Assembly (NCBI RefSeq): GCF_023167465.1
Contig: NZ_AP025699.1
Location: 1-22,428 of the forward strand
Source: Methanothermobacter tenebrarum
GTDB lineage: Archaea; Methanobacteriota; Methanobacteria; Methanobacteriales; DSM-23052
Reading direction: 5' to 3'
DNA length: 22,428 bases
A program made the position numbers and the translations under genes. The number at the start of each line of letters is the position of its first letter. Position 1 is the first letter of the stretch. The notes beneath the pieces were generated by a model that saw only the letters and a list, made by a program, of their open reading frames with translations, made no database searches and was not told where the DNA came from. Shown here in pieces: positions 1-5,848 of the stretch.

Positions 1-239
1 TCTTCTCTCCCCTCCCCCCGGGCCCCCCTCCCCTCTCTTTTTTTCCCCTTATTTTTTTCATCCCTATTTTTAGGGGGGGTTTCTTTGTGTGCGAGAAAAA
101 TTTTATAGGGTGAAGACAAATATTATTCCTGGGGGGAGGGGATCCGCTTTTTTTGCGTCACCTCCGCGAAGCGATGCAAAAGCCCCCCCCTCTCCCCATA
201 TTTTTTCCAGGAGGGAGAGTCTTTTTCTTTTATAAGGTG
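1..239. other. Low-complexity non-coding lead-in
   Basis: No gene supported. Positions 1-60 are C/T-rich with several C-tracts, 130-145 are G-rich and 181-197 C-rich. TTTATAAG at about 230-237 is a TATA-box candidate for the rightward ERF gene. A reading frame on the minus strand across 103-402 is a shadow, since it runs antisense through the ERF start. If the molecule is circular, this region is the spacer between cdc6 and the ERF gene. Confidence 0.5.
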
Positions 240-279
240 TCTTATGTAACAAAGTATATATATGATATGTTACATAAGA
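240..279. repeat. Dispersed inverted repeat, copy 1
   Basis: Arms TCTTATGTAAC (240-250) and GTTACATAAGA (269-279) are perfect complements separated by 18 nt of AT-rich sequence that includes a TATA-like GTATATATATG. It lies 46 bp before the ERF start, just downstream of a TATA candidate at about 230-237, so an operator role is possible. It is one of five copies in the window. Confidence 0.9.
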
Positions 280-325
280 TATTGTAGGGAACATGGGCAT
301 TTGCCCCTGGCGGAGGTGACCCCTC

Positions 326-760
326 ATGGAAAAAATGGAAAATAGAAACCTTGTGAAGGCGCTTCTTGAAGTGCAAAAAGAAATAAAAAACCCCAAAAAC
401 ACGGAAATAAACCCCTACTACCGAAGCAAATACGCCCCACTACCAGACATCCTGAACCTTATACGGCCACTCTTAGCAAAAAATGGGCTTGTACTTTACC
501 AGGATGTTGGATCCACACCCGAGGGCGTTGTATGCGTGCGGACACACCTCATACATGAAAGCGGCGAATCATTGAAGACAAGCCCATTATACATGAAAGT
601 AGAAGGGAAAGGGAAAGGTTCACCACAATCAGTTGGATCAGCGATCACCTACGCCCGAAGATACCAGATCTTGGCCCTTCTTGGGATTGCAAGCGAAGAC
701 GATGACGCCAACCTCGCATCTAGGCCACGACCAACAGCAACACCAAAACCCACCAGGTGA
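326..760 (+). CDS. ERF-family single-strand annealing protein
   Basis: Predicted single-strand DNA annealing protein of the ERF superfamily (PF04404-like), 144 aa. Proteins of this family coat ssDNA and promote annealing in recombination of phages and plasmids. Seen: a VQKEI stretch near residue 17, N-PYYRSKYAPL at about 29-39, NGLVLYQDV at about 53-61, and the hallmark GSAITYARRYQILALLGIASEDDDAN at about 103-128 in two adjoining parts (GSAITYARRY, then LLGIASEDDDAN). The C-terminal tail is short and basic/proline-rich. The start ATG has a perfect SD, GGAGGTGA at 312-319, six bases upstream. The next gene begins 8 bp after the stop, so the two are probably co-transcribed. The family call rests on motif recognition only. 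Confidence 0.85.
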   Translation: MEKMENRNLVKALLEVQKEIKNPKNTEINPYYRSKYAPLPDILNLIRPLLAKNGLVLYQDVGSTPEGVVCVRTHLIHESGESLKTSPLYMKVEGKGKGSPQSVGSAITYARRYQILALLGIASEDDDANLASRPRPTATPKPTR

Positions 761-767
761 GTAGGGG

Positions 768-1100
768 ATGGTTATTAAAACCTTTAAGGACATTGTGGAC
801 AGGCAGAAAAGCATAGAAAAACTTGAAGAGATGAGAGAGTACATTGAAAAGAGGATCCAGGTGTTACAGGAGCAAATAGAAAAGGAGAAGGAGCAGTTCC
901 CAGGATCGAAGGCGGGCCGGGAAGTGCTAAAGATTAGACCGGCAGGGAAAATCACTTACCAGCTCGAAAAGGTGAATTGTGGAAAACCCAACTGTGAAAA
1001 ATGTCCACACGGTCCCTACTGGTATGGCTATAGGAGAGTAAACGGCAAACTTGTAAGTTTTTACGTTGGTAAGGAACTCCCCAAGGATGAAACAAAATGA
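768..1100 (+). CDS. Small CGKPNC-motif protein (DUF6788-like)
   Basis: 110-aa protein of unknown function. Residues 10-47 are strongly charged and predicted to form a coiled coil. The C-terminal third holds a pattern NCGKPNCEKCPHGPYWYGYR (about 72-91) followed by a basic strand ending YVGKEL, typical of small DUF6788-type proteins with a possible metal-binding CxxxxCxxC cluster. It follows the ERF gene by 8 bp and is bounded downstream by copy 2 of the dispersed inverted repeat and a terminator module. ATG is preceded by GGTGAGTAGGGGATG (GGTGAG at 757-762, overlapping the previous stop), suggesting translational coupling. A link to recombination is only contextual. Confidence 0.75.
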   Translation: MVIKTFKDIVDRQKSIEKLEEMREYIEKRIQVLQEQIEKEKEQFPGSKAGREVLKIRPAGKITYQLEKVNCGKPNCEKCPHGPYWYGYRRVNGKLVSFYVGKELPKDETK

Positions 1101-1118
1101 GGGGTGGCATGATCTTTG

Positions 1119-1159
1119 TCTTATGTAACACATGTGTGGATATTGACTGTTACATAAGA
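1119..1159. repeat. Dispersed inverted repeat, copy 2
   Basis: TCTTATGTAAC (1119-1129) and GTTACATAAGA (1149-1159) flank a 19-nt spacer that shows no TATA-like sequence. It lies 18 bp after the stop of the CGKPNC gene, so copies 1 and 2 bracket the ERF cassette. Confidence 0.9.
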
Positions 1160-1260
1160 AATCTTGAACCACTATATCCTGACCACTCCTTCATGGATAC
1201 TTCTAAACTGAATGAACTGCCCCCCTTGATGATTTACTAAACATTGAAAAAACCATTATA

Positions 1261-1317
1261 CCCGCCCACCCACCCCATATGATTAGCCACACCCTTACGG
1301 GTGCGGTTTTATTTTTT
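1261..1317 (+). terminator. C-tract/hairpin 3'-end module A
   Basis: CCCGCCCACCCACCCC (1261-1276) is followed by ATATGATTAGCC, a hairpin (CACCC-TTAC-GGGTG core with one mismatch further out) and a T-rich run (GGTTTTATTTTTTTT). The complementary strand of the C-tracts reads GGGGTGGGTGGGCGGG, a canonical G-quadruplex sequence with single-base loops. Probable transcription end for the ERF-CGKPNC unit. The same layout occurs at 4564, 6825 and 8705. Confidence 0.75.
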
Positions 1318-1353
1318 TTCCATACTCCCCCCAATTTTTGAAACAAGCCATAG

Positions 1354-1381
1354 GGGCGGCCTCGCTTACGCTCGGCCGCCC
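1354..1381. repeat. GC-rich hairpin
   Basis: GGGCGGCC (1354-1361) pairs with GGCCGCCC (1374-1381) around a 12-nt loop TCGCTTACGCTC. The loop and stem resemble the GC hairpins at 1787-1842, 4590-4617, 5803-5831 and 6853-6880, which share a CGC-T-nCG-CTC core. It may end minus-strand transcription from the small genes to its right. Confidence 0.6.
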
Positions 1382-1490
1382 GAAAAAACAAGGACAAAAG
1401 GGGCAATATCCCTGACAAGAGAAAAAGATTAAAATATAATAGTGTGATATTTTTTAGTTGAGGGGGTTTTTCCCAAGTGAGAAAAAAATT

Positions 1491-1510
1491 ATCTCACCTA
1501 CCTTTCTCCC
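1491..1510. repeat. 20-bp repeat, orphan copy of a small-gene leader
   Basis: ATCTCACCTACCTTTCTCCC here is identical to 2349-2368, where its complement supplies the SD (GGTGAGAT) of the 59-aa minus-strand gene. In this copy the SD is followed by a T-run with no start codon, so it looks like a leader that has lost its gene. GTGAGA/TCTCAC (1477-1482/1492-1497) can also form a small stem. Confidence 0.7.
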
Positions 1511-1542
1511 CAAAGAATGGGAAAAATCCCCTTACCCTAATT

Positions 1543-1710
1543 TTATTCACTTTTTTCTCGAAGTTCTTCCTTCAAAAGGATCTTGTTAAGTCTTTTTTTC
1601 TTTTGAACAATCATATTCCTAATCACGTTTTTCACTGCAACATTCTTCACATTCTTTAAATCCTCTTCAAGCTCAGCTATTTCCCTCTTCAGAACTTCTA
1701 CCTTGTACAC
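1543..1710 (-). CDS. Small charged helical protein (55 aa)
   Basis: A 55-aa frame on the minus strand opened by GTG, with a perfect SD (GGAGGTGA) four bases upstream, which is the main reason to accept it. The protein (MYKVEVLKREIAELEEDLK... then a Lys/Arg-rich middle and LLKEELREKSE end) is almost entirely predicted alpha-helix, with heptad spacing at the start; I recognise no family. It is on the same strand as, and downstream of, the 65- and 59-aa genes. A competing 60-aa frame on the plus strand in the same place lacks an SD and is rejected. Small size makes function guesses unsafe; coiled-coil oligomerisation is plausible. Confidence 0.7.
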   Translation of the reverse strand: MYKVEVLKREIAELEEDLKNVKNVAVKNVIRNMIVQKKKRLNKILLKEELREKSE

Positions 1711-1740
1711 GATTTCACCTCCTGCTTGAAAGGTACCTTA

Positions 1741-1842
1741 GGAGAGGGGGCTTTCGCCCCCCTCCTATAACCTCGCCCCCGAATGCGCGACCTTCGCTTC
1801 GCTTCGGTCGCGGGGGGCGCGCCTCCGCTTTCGCTCCGGCGC
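1741..1842. repeat. Three tandem GC-rich hairpins
   Basis: Successive stems: a G-rich/C-rich pair around CTTTCG (1741-1765); GCGACC/GGTCGC (1787-1792/1806-1811); GCGCC/GGCGC (1819-1823/1838-1842). The last two belong to the same CGC-TTTCG-CTCC type as other intergenic hairpins here. They lie between two minus-strand small genes; no gene seen in 1711-1939. Confidence 0.6.
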
Positions 1843-1939
1843 AAAAAACAACAACAAATGGATAGGAGCGATCACGTGAAACATGGGCATCCCCCGAAAA
1901 AATAATTTGTTAGGGGGCATATAGACCCCTTAATTTTTT

Positions 1940-2137
1940 TTAGAACTCATGTACATCTGTAATTTCTATCCTGCGATTTTCATCTATTCTAAATTCAGCT
2001 TCGGCCTCCCCATCTTCAAGGATAGCTGTCCCCCATAGATACCCATCTAATGGAACGGGGAAGATTTCTATGCGTTCAACTTCTTCCTTTAGGATTCTTC
2101 CGATTTTTTCTCTAACTTTTTCTTCTATATTTTTCAT
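1940..2137 (-). CDS. Small acidic protein, unknown function (65 aa)
   Basis: The protein has an N-terminal amphipathic helix (MKNIEEKVREKIGRILKEE) followed by short predicted beta strands and an acidic C-terminus (ENRRIEITDVHEF). No family recognised. The frame extends 14 codons further upstream to an ATG at 2179, but GGAGATGA seven bases before the internal ATG at 2137 is a good SD and the upstream ATG overlaps the end of the 59-aa gene, so the shorter version is preferred. It follows that gene by 28 bp on the same strand, so a two-gene minus-strand unit is likely. Confidence 0.7.
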   Translation of the reverse strand: MKNIEEKVREKIGRILKEEVERIEIFPVPLDGYLWGTAILEDGEAEAEFRIDENRRIEITDVHEF

Positions 2138-2165
2138 GTTACACTCATCTCCAAAGAAAAGAAGA

Positions 2166-2345
2166 TTAGAGGAGTTCATCTAAACTCCTCATAGCCTGCT
2201 CAACATATCCAAGCTTTTGATAGACGCTTTCATCACTATCGAGCATTTCATGAATGCCCTCTATTATCTCTTCTATTCTCTTTATTTTTTCTTTCACCTG
2301 TCCCCTCAGATATGGTTCCTCTATCATGTGGACGATTTCTTTCAT
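2166..2345 (-). CDS. Small helical protein (59 aa)
   Basis: A 59-aa minus-strand frame starting at ATG (2345) with the SD GGTGAGAT four bases upstream. Sequence begins MKEIVHMIEEPYLRGQVKEK and continues as charged helix with IKRIEEIIEGIHEML and a C-terminal EQAMRSLDELL helix. No family recognised; helical-bundle or coiled-coil type. TATA-like ATATATAC at about 2396-2404 (read on the minus strand) sits about 25 bp before a likely transcript start, giving a leader of about 30 nt. First gene of the unit that continues with the 65-aa gene. Confidence 0.75.
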   Translation of the reverse strand: MKEIVHMIEEPYLRGQVKEKIKRIEEIIEGIHEMLDSDESVYQKLGYVEQAMRSLDELL

Positions 2346-2368
2346 TTTATCTCACCTACCTTTCTCCC

Positions 2369-2779
2369 TTTCTCCATGGGGGGTGGCCCCCTGTATAGTA
2401 TATATGCCACAAGGGGTATATAAGGGTTACCCCTACCATTACATACTCTATAGGTTCTCATATATATACTTTACGCCCCCAGAACTTCGTTATGCCTAAA
2501 TAGTGAAGAAATACACTGCCTTAAAGAGCAATACAAGCCTTGAACAGCCCATTTCACATGGGTATAAGAATCCCCCTAGCATTTTTGGCTGGAAGAAAAT
2601 CAAGAACTCCAAAAATTACAGGATAATATCAAAGAAAAAATGATACGAATGGTGAAAAAGGGAAGATAACCCCCATACTCCACATCTTTCTCTCTTTTTG
2701 TGATAATTCTCATTAACACAACAATAAAATACAAATACTCCTTTTTTCATAATTACCCAACAACCAAAAACTAGAGGGG
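2369..2779. other. Intergenic region with promoter elements and one doubtful mini-ORF
   Basis: Contains TATA-like stretches at about 2396-2408 and 2417-2428, usable by the leftward small genes. A plus-strand frame GTG 2503 to TGA 2643 could encode a 46-residue basic peptide (MKKYTALKSN... GWKKIKNSK...), but it has no SD and is not called as a gene. 2700-2770 is AT-rich and probably holds the promoter of the PsbP-like pseudogene. Confidence 0.45.
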
Positions 2780-2787
2780 GTGAGAAA

Positions 2788-3307
2788 ATGGGGGAAAGGC
2801 GGCGTTCATTCTAGCGGCAGTAATGCTAAGTGTAGTCGTGGCGGATGCTTGGCCCCTTCCTATTCAGTATATGACAACGGAGAAATCAAATTTGAATACC
2901 CGGTCAAATTCGAAGTAAAAGAGAACAACACGAAATATGCTGACGGCGACGTGTTACTACTCAGAGCAGAGATTCCAGAAGACGATTACTATTCAGAGAA
3001 CATCGAAGTTTTTAAATGGCATAACAGGAGCCTTGATGAAAGACTCCAAGAATTCAGCGACAACCCTTTTTTAACGCCGTTGTGGAGAGGCGAGATACAG
3101 GGAAGGCCAGCGGCACTGGATCTGTTAGTTTCGATCGGAGGCTGCCCGGTATATCATTTGAATATCCAGGGCCAGAATGATGTCTATGAAATCACCTACA
3201 CTATTACAACCTCAAATTATCCAACAAGAAAAATCACCCTTGGGAATGAGACGTTTGAGATTCCAGAGAACTTCGCCCATATCATTGAAACTTTAAAGTT
3301 CCATTGA
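2788..3307 (+). pseudogene. PsbP-like secreted protein with two frame slips in its signal peptide
   Basis: The mature part (YDNGEIKFEYP near 2866-2900, GEIQGRPAA near 3090-3116, TLKFH at the end) is a paralogue of the protein at 17851 (YDNGIFEFKYP, GNIQGRPAI, TLKFH). An apparently intact 175-aa frame opens at GTG 2780, but that GTG lies inside the SD (GGGGGTGA) and its N-terminus is hydrophilic. In another frame the same bases encode a perfect signal peptide core, AAFILAAVMLSVVVADAW (2799-2852). Reading from ATG 2788, one G missing in the G run (2790-2794) and one C missing in the CCCC run (2853-2856) would restore ATG, signal peptide and mature domain. So this is a frame-broken gene, two sequencing errors in homopolymers, or slippage; the sequence alone cannot tell. 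Confidence 0.7.
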
Positions 3308-3709
3308 TTTTTTTGGTTGTCGTGGCGAGAGGGGGGACTTTCAATACCTTCAAAAAAACTTTAGATGGGGGGCTCTCTTTTTGTGAATTTCTGAAGGCTA
3401 TAAAAAAATTTCAATCCCATTTTGGTCTGATTTTAACTGGGTGGATTTTTTTCTCTATTTGGACTGGATCATTTTATGGTTTCTTCTCTCAGAATTATAA
3501 ATCTGTTGATCCCCAATAATGTCCCCTATTTATATTGACAGACGACTCCCCTGTAAGATCCTATAATTAAAAATAAATGCCTAGAATAATTCAAAATCCT
3601 TTTACATTGTCATACACTGGATAGGGGTCTGTGGCACCCCTGTAGGTGGGTGATGTGCGTTATTGTTGTGCTATTGTTGGTTATCACAAAAAAGGGAAGG
3701 TGTGGGTGG
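3308..3709. other. Intergenic region containing a solitary CRISPR repeat
   Basis: No convincing gene. A 71-codon frame at 3304-3519 has no SD and runs through the CRISPR-like repeat. Notable items: the repeat at 3408-3437, TATA-like TTTATAAT on the minus strand at about 3493-3501, and a small hairpin GGGGT/ACCCC at 3624-3640. Confidence 0.5.
3408..3437 (-). repeat. Solitary CRISPR repeat 1
   Basis: A 30-nt unit: on the plus strand ATTTCAATCCC + ATTTTGG + TCTGATTTTAAC. On the minus strand it starts GTTAAAATCAGACC and ends GGGATTGAAAT, the form in which the last 8 nt (ATTGAAAT) would be a crRNA 5' handle. It matches the M. thermautotrophicus CRISPR repeat as I remember it. There is no second repeat at spacer distance, so this is not an array. 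On the minus strand the repeat runs directly into a T-run (T7, 3408-3402), and a TATA candidate lies at about 3493-3501, so an RNA of roughly 75 nt made of leader, repeat and U-tail is possible. Confidence 0.85.
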
Positions 3710-4171
3710 TTATTTCTTCACTTTCAATGACTCTATGATTTGCTTAGCAACATCATCGGAGAGTAGGTCACATGATACTACGAATGGTCTGCCATCTTTT
3801 TCGAAAACATAGAAATGTAAACGAGGTTCATCTGAGTAGTACTCAACATAATGCACATCTCCTATATCCCCTTCATCTGATATACCAAGACAATCTACAG
3901 AAACATCACTTTCAACATCCTCCAGTGAAACATTACCCCCAAAAACTGCAAGTGAAGCAACTTGTTCACCTTCTTGGTTCTTAAGCAGAACAAACTCACA
4001 AGGAGATCCAGTAGGATCTGTTTGATGGTTTGATATATTCCAATCCTTGGGGTATTCAAATGTCACATATTTTCCAGAGAATGTGGTGGTTTCTTGGCCG
4101 ATACACCCGGAAACAGCCACTACAAGGCCTGCCAGGACACATATCGTCATAATTGCTTTTTTCATGTGCAT
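3710..4171 (-). CDS. Secreted PsbP-like lipoprotein
   Basis: 153-aa predicted lipoprotein. N-terminus MHMKKAIMTICVLAGLVVAV is a signal peptide ending in a lipobox-like VSGC; the mature part begins with Cys and carries GKYVTFEYPKDWNIS, a signature of the PsbP-like proteins common in methanobacteria, and ends IIESLKVKK. Location: outer face of the membrane, presumably lipid-anchored. Start chosen at ATG 4171 because AGAGGT lies seven bases upstream; an ATG six codons earlier lacks an SD. Weakly similar in layout to the proteins at 2788 and 17851 (extracytoplasmic FEYP-type opening, closing ...SLK/TLK motif). Function unknown. It lies between two solitary CRISPR repeats. Confidence 0.8.
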   Translation of the reverse strand: MHMKKAIMTICVLAGLVVAVSGCIGQETTTFSGKYVTFEYPKDWNISNHQTDPTGSPCEFVLLKNQEGEQVASLAVFGGNVSLEDVESDVSVDCLGISDEGDIGDVHYVEYYSDEPRLHFYVFEKDGRPFVVSCDLLSDDVAKQIIESLKVKK

Positions 4172-4290
4172 ATTTAAAACCTCTTGCAATTATTATTTTA
4201 CCTGCACCAATCTACTCTCTCCAATCAAATCACACTATACCTATATAATATCAGCATATACGTTGTGTTAATATGTGTTATCACAACATC

Positions 4291-4321
4291 ATTTCAATCC
4301 CATCTTTTGGTCTGATTTTAC
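4291..4321 (-). repeat. Solitary CRISPR repeat 2 (degenerate)
   Basis: Same unit and orientation as at 3408 but with two inserted bases in the middle (CCCATCTTTTGG instead of CCCATTTTGG) and one A missing at the end (TTTTAC). The ATTGAAAT handle end is intact. A minus-strand TATA-like TTATATTC at about 4347-4354 lies about 25-30 bp before its first base. Confidence 0.75.
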
Positions 4322-4335
4322 ATGCTTTGGTTGAC

Positions 4336-4359
4336 TTCGTTATGCAAGAATATAACGAA
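4336..4359. repeat. Inverted repeat TTCGTTAT/ATAACGAA
   Basis: TTCGTTAT (4336-4343) and ATAACGAA (4352-4359) with an 8-nt spacer. It sits between the degenerate CRISPR repeat and the structured RNA candidate and overlaps their likely promoters, so it may be an operator. Confidence 0.55.
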
Positions 4360-4415
4360 ATAACAGATACATTTCGGATAAAATCATATATACAAAAGAA
4401 TGATACTAATCAACA

Positions 4416-4482
4416 GGGGGCCCTATAAGGAGATTCGAACCCTCCGAACGAGACCTAGCCATAACTCGTTTTCAGGGCCCCC
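4416..4482. ncRNA. Compact three-way-junction, tRNA-like RNA candidate
   Basis: 67 bases closed by a perfect 8-bp stem (GGGGGCCC 4416-4423 with GGGCCCCC 4475-4482), enclosing two further stems: GGAG/CTCC around a loop containing TTCGAA, and AACGAG/CTCGTT with a 12-nt loop. Read on the minus strand the order is acceptor-like stem, AACGAG arm, then GGAG-GGTTCGAAT-CTCC, which resembles a tRNA T-arm before the 3' acceptor strand; there is no room for an anticodon arm, so it is not a normal tRNA. On the plus strand a TATA-like ATCATATATA (4384-4393) lies about 25-30 bp before the first G and a T5 run follows, favouring plus-strand transcription. Strand left open. Confidence 0.5.
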
Positions 4483-4563
4483 ACTACTATTTTTCTCATC
4501 ACACAAAACCCCTCAAAGCCACATAATCCACCGCCACAAGGAAAACATAACCCCCTTGGGCCG

Positions 4564-4626
4564 CCCCTCCCACCCAACCCCATGATTAGCCGCGCCGGAG
4601 CGAAAGCGAAGGCGCGGGATTTTTTA
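4564..4626 (+). terminator. C-tract/hairpin 3'-end module B
   Basis: Four C-tracts (CCCCTCCCACCCAACCCC, 4564-4581) followed by ATGATTAGC, a stem CCGCGCC/GGCGCGG (4590-4596/4611-4617) and GATTTTTTAAG. There is no protein gene upstream on the plus strand, so it probably ends a transcript covering the structured RNA at 4416-4482. Confidence 0.65.
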
Positions 4627-4638
4627 AGATTCCATTTA

Positions 4639-4686
4639 TCTTATGTAACAGGAATATTGGCTTGGAACACAAAATGTTACATAAGA
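4639..4686. repeat. Dispersed inverted repeat, copy 3
   Basis: TCTTATGTAAC (4639-4649) and GTTACATAAGA (4676-4686) with a 26-nt spacer. Arms identical to copies 1, 2 and 4. Confidence 0.9.
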
Positions 4687-5079
4687 TTTTTGAGATTGGC
4701 TTATAACTCCACCCCCCGGATTCATACAGTCTGTGGGATGATGTTATGAAATAAGGAAGAAAACACTATGGGTGAAAAAAATATTATATATATTGGTGAA
4801 ACCCTGAAAATACCACCAATTAAAACTAAAAAAAGTCGCTTATTTTTTCATTTCATGGCCTAAAAGCGGGAAGTGTCCTAAAAGACCGAAAAATCACCAT
4901 AAGATTACCCGTTCTGCAAGCTCAAATAACTTTTTTCATGGCCGGTGTCAAGGGGTGTCAAAACCATTGTCACCATAAGACCACCCCCACGAAAGTAATA
5001 TTTTGTAATACTAATTCTTGAAATCGTAAGATTTTAATATAAAATCACAAAATAATATTATCAATTTTAAATCGCGGAG
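4687..5079. other. Intergenic region with direct repeats and a promoter
   Basis: No gene called. A 31-codon plus-strand frame (ATG 4770 to TAA 4863) has only a weak distant AAGGA and is doubtful. TCACCATAAG is repeated at 4894-4903 and 4970-4979, each followed by a C-rich stretch, and GTGTCAAGGG/GTGTCAA occurs in tandem at 4945-4961. TTTAATATAAAATC at about 5034-5047 is a likely TATA box for the gene starting near 5080. Confidence 0.45.
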
Positions 5080-5670
5080 GTGAAAAGAATTAAAAAGAAA
5101 ATACTTTTGCACCTACGGGATGGTGAACACATTGCAATCCGATACAAAAACATAAAAGAATATATGGATCTGGAAACAGGCCACGAGAAAATATTTTTAG
5201 AACATATCAATCCCGCGAAGGAAATAGCATCAGAGATACTCTCAAAATTGACTAAAACGACAAGAAACACAATATATAAAAAATACACAACAAATGAAAT
5301 TGTACAAGAAATTAAAAAGAAAACAAAGAACAGAATGATACTAATTATTTTTAACGACTTGCAGCAAATGTCCAAAAGCACAATGCGAATCTTTCTTGAC
5401 ATCCTAGACAACATACAGATCTTCTGTAGCATACGAGGAAAAACGGAAAAATATCATATGAAAATATTGGAAAAAATGATGATCCTCAGCAGCCCAGAAG
5501 ACGAAATCATCGACATCAAAATCCCAATCGTGATATTCGCCGGTACACTTGCTTTTCTCACATACCTGAAAATAGCAATGGGCCTACAAGGACTTGTAGC
5601 ATACATTATACTCGCATCAGTATGGTTCGGGACAATAATCGCCAGAACATTACTGTGGATCGCAAAATAA
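5080..5670 (+). CDS. AAA-ATPase-like membrane protein
   Basis: About 193-196 aa. The middle contains MILIIFNDLQQMSKSTMRIF (about 87-106), which looks like a Walker-B-type strand and following helix, then IQIFCSIRGK like a sensor-1 strand; I see no Walker A P-loop, so it is a degenerate or partial AAA-like fold at best. The C-terminus has two hydrophobic spans (IPIVIFAGTLAFLTYLKIAM and LVAYIILASVWFGTIIA), probably membrane helices. Start: GTG 5080 lies inside the SD (GGAGGTGA, 5077-5084); by comparison with the gene at 6998 the ribosome should start about 5 bases further, at in-frame ATT 5089. First gene of a tight plus-strand run. Confidence 0.7.
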   Translation: MKRIKKKILLHLRDGEHIAIRYKNIKEYMDLETGHEKIFLEHINPAKEIASEILSKLTKTTRNTIYKKYTTNEIVQEIKKKTKNRMILIIFNDLQQMSKSTMRIFLDILDNIQIFCSIRGKTEKYHMKILEKMMILSSPEDEIIDIKIPIVIFAGTLAFLTYLKIAMGLQGLVAYIILASVWFGTIIARTLLWIAK

Positions 5671-5678
5671 GGAGAGTA

Positions 5679-5786
5679 ATGACATTGGACATAACCGATC
5701 TCTTTCTACTACATGTCACACTCATGATAGTCATAGGGACGGTATGGTACACCTTCTGGTTTTATGCAGCAACATACAAGAATTGA
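5679..5786 (+). CDS. 35-aa single-span membrane peptide
   Basis: ATG 5679 follows the previous stop by 8 bp and has the SD GGAGAG at 5671-5676. The product (MTLDITDLFLLHVTLMIVIG, then TVWYTFWFYAATYKN) is one hydrophobic helix rich in aromatic residues with a short basic tail. Position and SD support a real gene. It may be a small partner of the neighbouring membrane protein. Confidence 0.65.
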   Translation: MTLDITDLFLLHVTLMIVIGTVWYTFWFYAATYKN

Positions 5787-5802
5787 TGCTTGAAAGGTAC
5801 CT

Positions 5803-5831
5803 CCGCGCCCTCGCCTTCGGCTCGGCCGCGG
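5803..5831. repeat. GC-rich hairpin between the membrane genes
   Basis: CCGCG (5803-5807) and CGCGG (5827-5831) with inner GCC/GGC pairing around CTCGCCTTCGGCTC. No T-run follows on the plus strand, so it is more likely an RNA processing or attenuation point, or one of the dispersed GC-hairpin family, than a terminator. It is preceded by TGCTTGAAAGGTACCT (5787-5802), an exact 16-bp copy of 1723-1738. Confidence 0.55.
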
Positions 5832-5848
5832 GAAAGGGATGAGATAAG

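Noticed and set aside
1..60. C-tracts at the left end as another terminator module
   Set aside because: No GATTAGC box and no hairpin plus T-run in the right order; general low complexity explains it.
1477..1659. 60-codon plus-strand frame
   Set aside because: It lies antisense to the 55-aa gene that has a perfect SD, and has none itself.
2217..2499. 68- and 81-codon plus-strand frames
   Set aside because: Antisense to the 59-aa minus-strand gene; no SD; translation is typical of a shadow frame.
3304..3519. 71-codon plus-strand frame after the PsbP-like pseudogene
   Set aside because: No SD, overlaps the previous stop, low-complexity hydrophobic translation, and runs through the CRISPR-like repeat.
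3408..4321. A CRISPR array
   Set aside because: The two repeat units are about 880 bp apart with a gene between them, the third is 13 kb away, and there are no regularly spaced repeats or cas genes.
4416..4482. A normal tRNA gene
   Set aside because: Only 67 nt, no anticodon arm and no D-arm/anticodon arm pair, although a T-arm-like hairpin and a strong acceptor-like stem are present.
4400..4585. 61-codon plus-strand frame
   Set aside because: It covers the structured RNA candidate and terminator module B and has no SD.
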